A DNA stretch of 64,000 bases from NCBI GenBank assembly GCA_902528415.1, contig CABZSR010000002.1:62001-126000 (forward strand). The letters are read 5' to 3'. The position numbers were made by a program, and so were the translations under genes. Position 1 is the stretch's first letter; every line of letters starts with the position of its first letter. Source of the DNA: an uncultured SAR116 cluster alpha proteobacterium (lineage in GTDB: Bacteria > Pseudomonadota > Alphaproteobacteria > Puniceispirillales > Marisalimonadaceae). The notes under the pieces are model-generated. The model was given only the letters and a program-made list of their open reading frames with translations. It searched no databases and was not told where the DNA came from. This document shows, in pieces, positions 45,128-55,387 of the stretch.

Positions 45128-46564
45128 ATGAATTTCGTGTGGAAAGTAATGGATCATAATAAAATTAAAACAAATTTTGATGAAAATTTAGTTTCAACTA
45201 ATGATGCAAACTTTAAAAGTTTATATGGTCTTACTCCAATTGTTGAAGATGCTATTTTAAATGCTATTAATAAAAAAAATAGAACAAGTTTAAAAAAGTT
45301 AATCGAACCACTTCATCCAGCTGATCAAGCGGACATGTTAGAAAGACTTAGTAATGAAAAATTAAATATTTTCCTAACTATTCTTGGAAGATCACTTGAT
45401 CCAGAGGTCTTAGTTTATCTTGATCATAATGTTCAAGAAAAAGTTTTTAATATTCTTGGCCCTAAAGTTCTTGCAAAGGCAATTCCTGAATTACATTCAG
45501 ATGATGCTGTTGAAATACTTCAAGAGTTAGAAGAAAAAGATAGAAATGTAGTTATAAAACAACTACCAAAAGCTGACAGAATTTTAGTTGAAGAGGCTCT
45601 GTCATACCCTGAGTATTCAGCTGGAAGGCTGATGCAACGGGAATTTTTGGCTTTTCCTGGAAATTGGACAGTAGGGCAGACAATTGACCATATGAGAGCA
45701 AATCCACAAGATGAAGAAGATAGTTTTTATTCAATTTATATTGTTGATCCTGCACATAGATTGATGGGAGTTATCTCCCTGTCTAAACTATTATCTGCTA
45801 AAAGACCTGTTAGATTAAATGATTTAATGGAATTAAAACCAAGAAATGTGAATGTTGAAACTGACCAAGAAGAAGTAGCTCTTCTATTTCAGCAATATGG
45901 TCTAGTAAACATGCCGGTTGTTGATAATGCAGATAGGCTTCTTGGTGTAATAATTGTAGATGATATTGTTGACGTAATTAATGAAGAAGCCGAAGAAGAT
46001 TTGCAAGGTTTGACTGGTGTAAGTGATCTTTCAATAACATCATCTTTTTTAGAAACTGCTAAAGGCCGTTTTTCATGGCTTATATTAAACATGTTTACTG
46101 CAGTTTTAGCATCTTCAGTTATAGGTTTATTTCAGGAAGAAATTGAAAAATTAGTTGCGCTAGCTGTTCTCATGCCAATTGTTGCATCAATGGGAGGAAA
46201 TGCAGGAACCCAGACAGTGACTGTTGCAGTAAGAGCATTAGCGACAAGGCAGCTAAATTATAGCAATCTTCAAAAATTTGTTTTAAAAGAAACATGGGTT
46301 GGTATGATTAATGGTTTCTTATTCGCTCTTTTGTCTATTGTTTTAGCTTATCTTTGGTTTGGTGATAAAGAAATCGCAATAATAATGGGATTAGCAATGA
46401 TCGCTAATTTGTTATTTGCGGGTGTTCTAGGTACTTTAATTCCGCTAACACTAGAAAAATTTAAAATTGATCCTGCGATTTCTAGCTCTGTTTTTTTAAC
46501 AACTGCGACTGATGTAATAGGTTTCCTTACGTTTTTAGGTTTATCAGCTTTAGTAATATTGTAA
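45128..46564 (+). CDS. mgtE: Magnesium transporter MgtE
   Basis: Mg2+ channel of 478 residues. Order: N-terminal superhelical domain (about 30-155, LIEPLHPADQADMLERL), two CBS domains (about 160-280), connecting plug helix, and five membrane helices. The pore signature PIVASMGGNAGTQTVTVAVRALA (about residues 350-372) is complete, as is the conserved VFLTTATDVIGFLTFLGLS at the end. CBS and N domains sense Mg2+ and gate the pore. Confidence 0.95.
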   Translation: MNFVWKVMDHNKIKTNFDENLVSTNDANFKSLYGLTPIVEDAILNAINKKNRTSLKKLIEPLHPADQADMLERLSNEKLNIFLTILGRSLDPEVLVYLDHNVQEKVFNILGPKVLAKAIPELHSDDAVEILQELEEKDRNVVIKQLPKADRILVEEALSYPEYSAGRLMQREFLAFPGNWTVGQTIDHMRANPQDEEDSFYSIYIVDPAHRLMGVISLSKLLSAKRPVRLNDLMELKPRNVNVETDQEEVALLFQQYGLVNMPVVDNADRLLGVIIVDDIVDVINEEAEEDLQGLTGVSDLSITSSFLETAKGRFSWLILNMFTAVLASSVIGLFQEEIEKLVALAVLMPIVASMGGNAGTQTVTVAVRALATRQLNYSNLQKFVLKETWVGMINGFLFALLSIVLAYLWFGDKEIAIIMGLAMIANLLFAGVLGTLIPLTLEKFKIDPAISSSVFLTTATDVIGFLTFLGLSALVIL

Positions 46565-46579
46565 TTTGGGTTATTAGTT

Positions 46580-46999
46580 GTGTCTTATCATTTAAAAAAA
46601 ATAGCAGTCGGTATCGAAACGATTGAAAGACTTTATGTAAGACAAAAAATGATTAAAGAAACTTATGGCACAATATTACATACTACAAGAAACATGCCAA
46701 AAAAAAGAGAAGATTTAATTAAAACTGGTTCAATGTTTTGGATTATCAAAAGAAAAGTTTTAGTCAGGCAGAAAATATTAGATATTTTATCAGTTATTCG
46801 AAGTGATGGTACTAAAGGGTGTGAAATTGAATTAGACAAAAAACTAATAAGAGTAATTCCCACTCCTATGAAACCCTTTCAAGGCTGGAGATATTATTTA
46901 GAGGAAGATATTCCAAGAGACTTGAATTTAGATGAAGAGTCAGGTGAAAACTTACCAGATAATATAAATGCCGAACTGATTAAATTAGGATTATATTGA
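46580..46999 (+). CDS. DUF1489 family protein
   Basis: Protein of 139 residues starting with GTG. KKIAVGIETIERL, HTTRNMPKKREDLIKTGSMFWIIKRKVLVRQKILDI (about residues 34-67) and PFQGWRYYLEEDIPRDL are those of DUF1489, a family I associate with alphaproteobacteria. Function is unknown. It lies 16 bases after mgtE on the same strand. Confidence 0.85.
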   Translation: MSYHLKKIAVGIETIERLYVRQKMIKETYGTILHTTRNMPKKREDLIKTGSMFWIIKRKVLVRQKILDILSVIRSDGTKGCEIELDKKLIRVIPTPMKPFQGWRYYLEEDIPRDLNLDEESGENLPDNINAELIKLGLY

Positions 47000-47103
47000 T
47001 TAAGAAATTAACAAAAATAATAATTAAATTTTAAAAAATTTGTCTTTTGATCGAAATGCCAATAATAAATAATCGAAATTAAAGTATTTCTAGGAAAGTT
47101 AAA

Positions 47104-48222
47104 ATGTTGTCCAAAATATTTAGTCTTAAAACTTTTATGTTTTTTTTAGTTTTAGGAATAAGTATATTTAGTTATAAGTATTTAGTATCTTCAAAACCAC
47201 TTGCAAAGCCTTCAATAGTTGAAGAAGAAACTTTTTATGTAAAAGTGGTTAAAACTAAGAGACATGAATATACTCCATCATCTGATGCATATGGAAAAAT
47301 TGTTTCTTCAAGGACTGGCGATCTTCGTTTTGGTGTTTCCGGTAGAGTTAATTTTATATCTAATTCTTTTTTAAATGGTGCTTATGTAAAAAGTGGGCAA
47401 ATTTTAGCAAAACTAGATCAAACACGCTTCTTGCTTGAAATAAAAAAACTAAATTTTGAAACACAAGAACTAGCTTCACAATTAGATATTAGAAAAAGAC
47501 AAATAAAAAGATATAAGTCTATGCTATCAACAAAAGTTATATCGCAGAACAAGTATGATAATGAGTTAATTCTCTTATCAAAAAACAAGTCAGATTTTAA
47601 TAGATCCAAAATTATTTTAGAAAAAGCAAAGCAAGATTTGTCTGATACTATTTTAAGAGCAAAATATAATGGTAGGCTATATAATGTTAAAATTAATAAA
47701 GGACAATTTATTTCAAGTAATGAAAAATTAGCTAATATATTTTCTACAGAAGATTTAGAAGTTGAGTTTGTTATACCATCAAAAATATATTCAAATTCAG
47801 ACAATTTAATTGGAAAGTCTATTGATGTTATATGGGAGGGAGGCAATACCCCTCTAAAAAATATAAAAGCTAAAATTGAAAGAACAGACGGAAAAACAAA
47901 TGAAGAAGAAGGTGGAGGAAAATTGTTTGCAAAAATTAATATTGAAGAGAATAAAAGTAATTATATCCCTCTTGGTACTTTTGTTCGTGTGAATTATCCA
48001 GTAGGTAATTTTAAAAATATATTTAAATTGCCTGAAACTTCTCTATACGGTGAAAATATATATTTTGTAGATAACGGCATTGCAAAGAAAAAAAAGGTGA
48101 ACCTAATATACAAAGGTTCAGGATTTATTTTAGTTGACGGAAATATTTCAGAAAATGATTTGATTATAACAACAAGAATGCCCGATAATTTAAATAATCA
48201 AAAAGTTACAATTTTAAATTAA
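47104..48222 (+). CDS. RND efflux membrane-fusion (adaptor) protein
   Basis: HlyD/AcrA-type adaptor of 372 residues. One N-terminal membrane anchor (about residues 8-26), no lipobox Cys; then a lipoyl half-motif, a coiled-coil hairpin (about residues 105-165, LEIKKLNFETQELASQLDIRKRQIK) and the second lipoyl half with AKYNGRLYNVKINKGQFISS, followed by beta-barrel and membrane-proximal parts. It connects the inner-membrane RND pump (next gene) with an outer-membrane channel encoded elsewhere. Confidence 0.88.
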   Translation: MLSKIFSLKTFMFFLVLGISIFSYKYLVSSKPLAKPSIVEEETFYVKVVKTKRHEYTPSSDAYGKIVSSRTGDLRFGVSGRVNFISNSFLNGAYVKSGQILAKLDQTRFLLEIKKLNFETQELASQLDIRKRQIKRYKSMLSTKVISQNKYDNELILLSKNKSDFNRSKIILEKAKQDLSDTILRAKYNGRLYNVKINKGQFISSNEKLANIFSTEDLEVEFVIPSKIYSNSDNLIGKSIDVIWEGGNTPLKNIKAKIERTDGKTNEEEGGGKLFAKINIEENKSNYIPLGTFVRVNYPVGNFKNIFKLPETSLYGENIYFVDNGIAKKKKVNLIYKGSGFILVDGNISENDLIITTRMPDNLNNQKVTILN

Positions 48223-48256
48223 TTTTTCAAAAATATTAAAACTTTAGGATGAAATT

Positions 48257-51200
48257 TTGTTACAGTTTAAAGAGTCTGGTTTTTTAAAGTTTTTTGTAGA
48301 GCATCGAACCTCTGCAAACATAATAATGATATTAATGATTGTAGTTGGCTTACTTTCTATTGGTAGGTTGAATAAGCAATTTTTTCCTAACTTTGAAGTT
48401 GAAGTTGTAGCTGTTTCTGTAAATTGGGCTGGAGCTACAGCTGAAGAAATAGATAAAAATATTGTTCAATTATTGGAACCAGAACTCCGACCTATCTCAG
48501 GTGTCAAGAAAGTATCATCAAAATCCGTTGAAGGTATTGGTATTACACAAGTTGAATTTAACTATGGTTATGACATGCAAAAAGGGAGGACAGATATTGA
48601 AACTGCTGTATCCAGAATAAATTTTCCTCAAAAAGCAAACAAACCCAAAATAGTTGTTGGGGAATTTTTTGATACAGTTACTAGAATAGTTTTATCAGCA
48701 AATATTCCTTTATCAGAACTGAGATTAATATCAAAAAAACTTAAGGAAGTACTTCTAAATTCTGGTGTAGATAAGGTTGACATCCAAGGTCTTCCCAAAG
48801 AAGAGATATTGATTGAAATACCTCAGATAGAAACAGCAAGGTTGAAATTATCATTTAATCAAATTGCTAATTTAATTAAATCTGAAACTCAGGATGTTTC
48901 AGGAGGTAGTTATGCCGATGGGTCACTGCGGGTCAGAACCGCAGGTGAAAAAAGACTAGTAGAAACGTTCAAAAAATTAGAGCTTAAAAACACGATTTCG
49001 GGGGGTAGGATTATCCTTCAAGATATAGCCAGAATATCTTCTACTCTCGAACAAGGAAGTATATTAAAATCTGTTGACAATAATCCTGCTGTAGAATTAT
49101 GGGTCAGAAGAAGTAAAACTAGCGATGCTCTTGAAGTATCGGAAAATGTTAATAAAGTAATTTCAGAATCTAAAAATATTATTGGAAATAGAGTCAATAT
49201 TGAAACTTATAATACGGCAGCTAACCTTATCCAAGAAAGAATTACACTATTAGTCAAGAACGGACTTAGTGGTCTTTGCATTGTTTTAGCCGTATTATTT
49301 CTATTTTTAAGTCGAAATACTGCCATTTGGGTAGCTTTGGGTATTCCAATAGCTTTTCTTGCTACTTTTGGCGTAATGTTAGTTTCAGGTCAATCAATCA
49401 ATATGATATCCTTATTTGGTCTTATTATGGCCCTTGGTATAGTAGTGGATGATGCAATCGTTGTAGGGGAACATTCTTCATATTTAAAAACTAAGAGACG
49501 ACTAAATAGTTCACAGGCTCCAGTTGTTGCTGCAACACGCATGTCGATGCCTGTAATATCAGCAATGTTAACTACAGTGGCTGCATTTATACCTTTATTT
49601 ATGGTTAAAGGAGTTATAGGTGAAATAATTGCGGCTATACCTTGGGTAGTATGTGCTGTTTTAGTTGCTAGTTTAATTGAATGTTTTCTTGTTTTACCAG
49701 CACATTTAGCACATTTTGATAAAAAGACAGTTGAGGAAGGTAAATTCAGACTATGGTTTGATAAAAAATTTATGGCTTTTCAAGAAGGTATATTTAAAAA
49801 ATTCATATCATTAACATTTAACTATCGATATGTAACTTTTATGGTTGCCATTGGCATGTTTATAGTTTCTGTGGGAATGATGTCTGGCGGACGTGTAATG
49901 TTTAGTTTTTTCCCAACCCCTGAGGCAGATATAATTATTGCTAATTTTAAAATGCATTCTGGAACGACTAGATCTAAAACTGAAGAGATGGTAAAAAAAA
50001 TAGAAGGAGGTTTGATTAAAACTTCAAAAAAGTTTTCAACATCTCCTGATCTAGTGAAATTTAGCATGTCAACTATTGGAGGTAGAACATCATTTTCAGG
50101 TGGGGGTGTACCAAGCTCTAAGGGAAGTGACTTATTAGGTTCCGTGGTTGTTGAATTAAAAACAGCCGATAAACGAAAAATACGAACAAATCAGTTTATA
50201 AAAGAATGGAAAAATAATATTGAATATGTTGAGGGTTTAGATAAATTAACTATTAGATCTCCAAGTGGTGGACCTCCCGGAAGAGATTTAGATGTAAGAT
50301 TTCAAGGAGAAAAATTAGAAACCCTTAAGATTGCATCTAATGAATTAATTCAAATTGCAAGAACAATCCCTGGCGTGACATCATTAAACGATAATCTTGA
50401 GTTTGGAGTTCAAGAAAGGATTCTATCTTTAAACAATAAAGGACAATCACTTGGTCTATCCATCTCAGATATAGGAGAGCAAGTAAGATCAGCTATTAAT
50501 GGAATAATAATTTCAGAGTTTCCAAAAGCAGACGAAGAAGTGGTTGTTAGATTAAAGTTGTCTGAAAGAGAAAAGCTTACGGATATGATAAATGACTTAA
50601 GAATTATTACCCCTTTAGGTACTAGTTTTAAGCTTCAAGAGGTCATTAAAATAAATGAAAAAATACCATTTGCTTCAATTAATAGAAAAAATGGTTTTAG
50701 AGAAGTGACTATTTCTGGTGATTTATTCCCAGCGTTAATGAACACTTCTCAAGCAAGACAATTTTTGTTGAATAACGGATTACCTGAAATTGCTAAAAAA
50801 TATAATCTAAATTATAGATTTGATGGCAGAGATTTAGAACAGAAAGAAACTTTTGCAGATATGAAAATTGGTTCAATAATAGGCTTATTATTAATCTATT
50901 TTATATTAGCATGGGTATTTAAGTCTTGGACAAGACCTTTTTCAATAATGATAATGATACCATTTGCTTTTATTGGAGCGGTGCTTGGTCATTATTTGTT
51001 AGGGCTAACAATGTCAATTTTGTCAATGTTTGCTCTCTTAGCTTTAGCTGGAATTGTTGTAAATAATTCTATTATTTTAGTATCAACTATTGAAAGAAGA
51101 TTTGACGATTTACGTGATCAAAATGATAAAGACTATCAGAATAATAAAGTAATCGATGAAGCAATAATAGCTGGAGTAGTAGATAGATTTAGACCTGTTC

Positions 51201-51403
51201 TATTAACATCACTTACTACAATAGGAGGATTGTCAGCACTTTTATTCGAAAAATCACTCCAAGCCCAATTCTTGATACCAATGGCGGCTACGATTGTTTT
51301 TGGCCTTGGTATTACAGCTTTTCTTGTACTTGTCATAGTTCCATCTATGATGGGAATTAGTAACGATTTTTCCAATTTTGTTAAAAATGTTAGAAGAAGA
51401 TAA
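48257..51403 (+). CDS. RND-family efflux transporter permease
   Basis: Inner-membrane proton-driven pump of 1048 residues with the AcrB layout: helix 1, a large periplasmic loop (about 35-335), helices 2-6, helix 7, a second loop (about 555-865) and helices 8-12. The proton-relay pair Asp-Asp is visible in MALGIVVDDAIVVGEH (about residue 400). The start is a TTG at 48257. The gene follows the adaptor by 34 bases. Substrates cannot be deduced; the periplasmic loops resemble the heavy-divergent multidrug branch more than metal exporters. Confidence 0.92.
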   Translation: MLQFKESGFLKFFVEHRTSANIIMILMIVVGLLSIGRLNKQFFPNFEVEVVAVSVNWAGATAEEIDKNIVQLLEPELRPISGVKKVSSKSVEGIGITQVEFNYGYDMQKGRTDIETAVSRINFPQKANKPKIVVGEFFDTVTRIVLSANIPLSELRLISKKLKEVLLNSGVDKVDIQGLPKEEILIEIPQIETARLKLSFNQIANLIKSETQDVSGGSYADGSLRVRTAGEKRLVETFKKLELKNTISGGRIILQDIARISSTLEQGSILKSVDNNPAVELWVRRSKTSDALEVSENVNKVISESKNIIGNRVNIETYNTAANLIQERITLLVKNGLSGLCIVLAVLFLFLSRNTAIWVALGIPIAFLATFGVMLVSGQSINMISLFGLIMALGIVVDDAIVVGEHSSYLKTKRRLNSSQAPVVAATRMSMPVISAMLTTVAAFIPLFMVKGVIGEIIAAIPWVVCAVLVASLIECFLVLPAHLAHFDKKTVEEGKFRLWFDKKFMAFQEGIFKKFISLTFNYRYVTFMVAIGMFIVSVGMMSGGRVMFSFFPTPEADIIIANFKMHSGTTRSKTEEMVKKIEGGLIKTSKKFSTSPDLVKFSMSTIGGRTSFSGGGVPSSKGSDLLGSVVVELKTADKRKIRTNQFIKEWKNNIEYVEGLDKLTIRSPSGGPPGRDLDVRFQGEKLETLKIASNELIQIARTIPGVTSLNDNLEFGVQERILSLNNKGQSLGLSISDIGEQVRSAINGIIISEFPKADEEVVVRLKLSEREKLTDMINDLRIITPLGTSFKLQEVIKINEKIPFASINRKNGFREVTISGDLFPALMNTSQARQFLLNNGLPEIAKKYNLNYRFDGRDLEQKETFADMKIGSIIGLLLIYFILAWVFKSWTRPFSIMIMIPFAFIGAVLGHYLLGLTMSILSMFALLALAGIVVNNSIILVSTIERRFDDLRDQNDKDYQNNKVIDEAIIAGVVDRFRPVLLTSLTTIGGLSALLFEKSLQAQFLIPMAATIVFGLGITAFLVLVIVPSMMGISNDFSNFVKNVRRR

Positions 51404-51406
51404 AAT

Positions 51407-51778
51407 ATGGTGAAACAAGTATATACAACTCTTAGTTCTGAAAGCTTTAATGTTTCAGACATAAAATTTAATAAAGATGGATTAGTTCCGGTCATTGCAC
51501 AATGTGTTCATTCTGGCACAATTTTAATGATGGCATGGATGAATAATCTATCAGTTAAAAAAACAATTGAGACTAAGGACATGTACTACTTTTCTAGGTC
51601 AAGAAATGAACTCTGGAAAAAAGGAGAGACGAGTGGAAACTTTCAAAGACTACACGAATTAAGATTAGACTGCGATAACGATACATTATTAGCCATAATT
51701 GAACAAACTGGAGTAGCTTGTCACACAGGTGTGAGGAGTTGTTTTTTTAAATCATTACATGATGTAAAAAATGACTAA
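51407..51778 (+). CDS. hisI: Phosphoribosyl-AMP cyclohydrolase
   Basis: Opens the purine ring of phosphoribosyl-AMP in histidine biosynthesis. This is the single-domain form (123 residues). MMAWMNNLSVKKTIETKDMYYFSRSRNELWKKGETSGN is nearly consensus, DCDNDTLL supplies Mg2+-binding Asps, and CHTGVRSC contains the Zn2+ cysteines. It overlaps rlmE by eight bases; no other his gene is nearby. Confidence 0.95.
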   Translation: MVKQVYTTLSSESFNVSDIKFNKDGLVPVIAQCVHSGTILMMAWMNNLSVKKTIETKDMYYFSRSRNELWKKGETSGNFQRLHELRLDCDNDTLLAIIEQTGVACHTGVRSCFFKSLHDVKND

Positions 51779-52466
51779 CGAAAATAACCCAGGATCATTT
51801 GGAAGTTCTAGAGGTTTATCACAAAATCTTAAAAAAGATAAAAACAGAAAATCTTCAAGTACTCGTTGGATAGGAAGACAACTAAATGATCCATACGTTT
51901 TAGAAACTCAAAAAAGAGGGTATAAGTCTCGAGCTGCTTTTAAACTTTTACAAATTAACGAAAAATATAAATTTTTAGCCCCAGGATTATCAGTTATTGA
52001 TTTAGGGTGCGCTCCAGGAGGGTGGCTTCAAATAGCTTCGCAAAAAGTTTCTTCAAATGTTGGGGAAGAAAAAGTAGTAGGCGTTGATCTTTTGCCCACA
52101 CAAGAAATACCTGGAAGTATCTCTATTATAGGTGATATTAGTGATAAAGTAGTTGGTGAAAAGTTATTAAAAATTCTCGGTTCTAACCCAAATATTATTA
52201 TGTCAGATATGGCTGCAAATACTACAGGACATCGTCAAACTGATCATATAAGAACCACTTATCTATTAGAAACCGCACTAGATTTTGCTCTAGAAAACTT
52301 AAAAAAAAATGGAGTTTTTTTAGCTAAATGTTTTAAAGGTGGTACTGAAATAGAGACTTTATCTCTAATGAAAAAACATTTTTCAAGAGTGCATCATATT
52401 AAACCTGATGCTAGTAGAAAAGAGTCAGTTGAAGGATACGTAATTGCTATAGGCTATAAAACATAA
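51771..52466 (+). CDS. rlmE: 23S rRNA 2'-O-ribose U2552 methyltransferase
   Basis: FtsJ/RrmJ-family SAM-dependent methyltransferase of 231 residues. RGYKSRAAFKLLQINEKYKF precedes the SAM motif VIDLGCAPGGWLQIASQKV (about residues 81-99); DMAANTTGHRQTDHIRTTYL holds the catalytic Asp and KCFKGGTE the catalytic Lys. A basic N-terminal extension of about 30 residues is usual in alphaproteobacteria. It modifies the A-loop of the large subunit late in assembly. Confidence 0.95.
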   Translation: MTNENNPGSFGSSRGLSQNLKKDKNRKSSSTRWIGRQLNDPYVLETQKRGYKSRAAFKLLQINEKYKFLAPGLSVIDLGCAPGGWLQIASQKVSSNVGEEKVVGVDLLPTQEIPGSISIIGDISDKVVGEKLLKILGSNPNIIMSDMAANTTGHRQTDHIRTTYLLETALDFALENLKKNGVFLAKCFKGGTEIETLSLMKKHFSRVHHIKPDASRKESVEGYVIAIGYKT

Positions 52467-52570
52467 AACTTATATTAATTAACCTTTGCAAATTAAGATC
52501 AGGAGTTTATAAAATTTACACTAATAATATTAATTATATCATTATTCAAATAACCCTTTAGTTGGAAAAT

Positions 52571-54025
52571 ATGAATATAGAAGAAGCTTACACTTTTGAC
52601 GATGTCTTATTACAACCTGCACATAGTAAATTCGGTCCAGCTGACGCAGACGTTAAAACTTTTATTACGAAAGATATTAAGTTAAATATTCCCTTACTTT
52701 CAGCTGCAATGGATACTGTTACTGAACACAGGTTGGCAATTAGTATGGCTCAATTAGGAGGAATGGGTGTCCTTCACAAAAACTTTTCAATAAAAGAACA
52801 AGTTTCAGAAGTAAAAAAAGTAAAAAAATTTGAATCTGGCATGGTTGTTAATCCAGTAACAATAAAACCTGATCAGACACTTGGTGATGCTTTTAAATTG
52901 ATGGAAAAATACAAAATTAGTGGTATACCAGTTGTAGAAGGCTTGAATAATAAATTGGTTGGAATTTTAACAAATAGAGATGTTAGATTTGCAAATGATC
53001 TTAATCAATCTGTTTCTGCACTTATGACAAAAAATGTCATAACTGTTAAAGAAACAGTTACTGCAGAAGATGCTAGAAAACTTTTACATAAACACCGTAT
53101 TGAAAAATTAGTTGTTGTAGACATGGATAATTTTTGCGTTGGATTGATAACTGTTAAAGACATGGAAAAGGCACAAAATCATCCAGACTCTTGTAAAGAT
53201 AAACAAGGAAGATTAAGAGTTGCAGCAGCTACTGGTGTAGGAAAGGATGGAATTAAAAGGGCAGAAGCTTTAATTAATGCAGGAGTTGATGTTCTAATAG
53301 TTGATACAGCTCATGGACATAGTGAAATGGTACTAGAAACTGTTAGAGCAATTTCAAAATTATCAAGTCAAGTAGCTTTAATTGGAGGAAATGTTGCAAC
53401 TGGAGATGCAACAAGGGCATTAATAGATGCAGGTGCAAATGGTATCAAAGTTGGTATTGGCCCTGGATCAATTTGTACCACAAGAATGGTGGCTGGAGTA
53501 GGGGTGCCTCAATTAACAGCAATAACTGATTGTGCCAAAGTTGCCAAAAAAAACTCCATTCCTATAATAGCTGATGGTGGAATAAAATATTCTGGAGATA
53601 TTGCTAAAGCCATAGCAGGTGGAGCAAGTGCAGTTATGGTTGGTTCTATACTTGCAGGAACTGACGAAACTCCTGGAGAAGTCTTTTTGTTTCAAGGAAG
53701 ATCTTATAAATCTTACAGAGGCATGGGTTCATTAGGAGCAATGGCAAGAGGCTCTGCTGATAGATACTTTCAAGCAGAGATAGAAACATTAAAACTAGTT
53801 CCCGAGGGTATTGAAGGCCAAGTTCCTTACAAAGGCCCTGCACAGAATGTAATTCACCAATTAGTAGGTGGTTTAAAATCAGCTATGGGTTATACGGGTA
53901 ATATAAATATTAATGAAATGCAAAAAAAATGTATTTTTAAGAGGATAAGTAATGCTGGTCTAAAAGAAAGTCACGTACATGACGTTACTATTACTAGAGA
54001 AGCCCCTAATTATCGTCCTTCTTAA
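52571..54025 (+). CDS. guaB: Inosine-5'-monophosphate dehydrogenase
   Basis: Oxidises IMP to XMP, the first committed step to GMP. 484 residues: catalytic barrel with [12 protein letters not shown] at the N-terminus, two inserted CBS domains (about residues 90-205) and the Cys loop [15 protein letters not shown] (about residue 300), then the RGMGSLGAM flap. The in-frame TTG at 52562 is less likely than the ATG at 52571, which starts the family at its usual position. guaB, rsmB and guaA form one transcription unit. Confidence 0.97.
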   Translation: MNIEEAYTFDDVLLQPAHSKFGPADADVKTFITKDIKLNIPLLSAAMDTVTEHRLAISMAQLGGMGVLHKNFSIKEQVSEVKKVKKFESGMVVNPVTIKPDQTLGDAFKLMEKYKISGIPVVEGLNNKLVGILTNRDVRFANDLNQSVSALMTKNVITVKETVTAEDARKLLHKHRIEKLVVVDMDNFCVGLITVKDMEKAQNHPDSCKDKQGRLRVAAATGVGKDGIKRAEALINAGVDVLIVDTAHGHSEMVLETVRAISKLSSQVALIGGNVATGDATRALIDAGANGIKVGIGPGSICTTRMVAGVGVPQLTAITDCAKVAKKNSIPIIADGGIKYSGDIAKAIAGGASAVMVGSILAGTDETPGEVFLFQGRSYKSYRGMGSLGAMARGSADRYFQAEIETLKLVPEGIEGQVPYKGPAQNVIHQLVGGLKSAMGYTGNININEMQKKCIFKRISNAGLKESHVHDVTITREAPNYRPS

Positions 54026-55356
54026 TGCTTGATCAAGAACGAATTTTTTCTGTTTTAGAATTATTGAATTCACTTAACCAAAGCAACAAAATTGCTCGTA
54101 AGTTATTACAAAGTTATTTTAGATCAAAAAAATATATAGGCTCTAAAGACAGAAAGTTCATTTCTAACAGTTTTTGGAATATTTTAAGACATCGGTATAA
54201 GATCCATTGGCATCTTGATTGTTTAAATCTTGAAGTAACTTTTGAAAAAGAAATGATGTTAGAATTGTTTTTTTTAAATAAAGATTATTGTAATAATTCG
54301 TCTAAAATTAGACAGTTATTTATTTTAAAATACAAGGAAATAAAAATATTTCATGATGTTGATTTGGATTTTTTAAAACGTTTAAATTATAAAGAATTTT
54401 ATAATAAAGAAATGCCAGAACATATTTTTTATGAATTGCCGAAATATCTACTCAAGAGCCTCAAAAATAGTTTTAAAAAGGAATGGAGAGACGTTGCATT
54501 ATCTCTAAATCAAGAAGGTTTTTTTGATATTAGAGTAAACATGCTTCAAGGAAAATCTCGAGATGAAATATATCATTTATTAAAGGATATTAAAGTACCA
54601 CTTCAACTAACTAAATACTCACCATTAGGTATACGGCTTTCGAAAAGGTTTCCAATAGAAGGCCATAAACTTTTTAAGAAAGGGTTTTTAGAAATACAAG
54701 GAGAGGCTTCACAATTAGTTTCTATATTACTTGATGTAAAACCTGGAATGCAAGTTGCAGATATTTGTTCTGGTGCAGGTGGGAAATCTCTTATTCTAGC
54801 AGATATTATGAAAAATAAGGGAAGAATATTATCATTAGATACTAATAAAAAAAAGTTGTTAAACGCAGGTTTAAGGCTAAAGAGAGCAGGTGTACACAAT
54901 GTTGAGAGACGACTGGTAAAGCTAAATTGGAATGTAACAGGATTAGAAAAAAAATTTGATTTGGTATTGATTGATGCACCCTGTTCAGGAATTGGAACAT
55001 GGTCAAGAAGTCCTGATTCAAAATTTAGTTTTAGTCCAAAAAAACTTCAAGAATTAGTAAATATACAAGCAGAACTTCTTTTAAAAGGGTCTTTGATGGT
55101 TGCACCTGGTGGTAAACTAGCATACGTAGTTTGTTCTTTTTTGTCAGAAGAGGGAGTAGATCAAATTAAAAAATTTAAGAGAGAAATCAAACCTTATTTT
55201 TCTGAAATAAGTTTAAATAACATATGGCAAGACACAATTTTTTTACAAAACAACAGTGAATATCCTTTTCCGAATGTAAATAAAAGCATAACAATAAATC
55301 CGGCAATTCATAAGATGGATGGCTTCTTTATTTCAATCTTTCAAAGAAAGAGATAA
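54025..55356 (+). CDS. rsmB: 16S rRNA m5C methyltransferase (RsmB/Sun)
   Basis: SAM-dependent rRNA cytosine-5 methyltransferase of 443 residues: an N-terminal NusB-like helical domain, then the catalytic domain with ADICSGAGGKSLILAD (SAM site, about residue 247), DAPCSGIGTWSRSPDS (nucleophile/TCys region, about residue 316) and LAYVVCSF (second Cys). The ATG overlaps the guaB stop by one base. Low G+C and many Lys residues are in line with neighbours. Confidence 0.88.
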   Translation: MLDQERIFSVLELLNSLNQSNKIARKLLQSYFRSKKYIGSKDRKFISNSFWNILRHRYKIHWHLDCLNLEVTFEKEMMLELFFLNKDYCNNSSKIRQLFILKYKEIKIFHDVDLDFLKRLNYKEFYNKEMPEHIFYELPKYLLKSLKNSFKKEWRDVALSLNQEGFFDIRVNMLQGKSRDEIYHLLKDIKVPLQLTKYSPLGIRLSKRFPIEGHKLFKKGFLEIQGEASQLVSILLDVKPGMQVADICSGAGGKSLILADIMKNKGRILSLDTNKKKLLNAGLRLKRAGVHNVERRLVKLNWNVTGLEKKFDLVLIDAPCSGIGTWSRSPDSKFSFSPKKLQELVNIQAELLLKGSLMVAPGGKLAYVVCSFLSEEGVDQIKKFKREIKPYFSEISLNNIWQDTIFLQNNSEYPFPNVNKSITINPAIHKMDGFFISIFQRKR

Positions 55357-55387
55357 TGTTTAATTATTTTTAATAGAAAGTAAGTTG

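Noticed and set aside
52490-52570. Purine riboswitch or guanine-responsive leader before guaB
   Set aside because: The gap is only about 100 bases and lacks the conserved purine-riboswitch loops.
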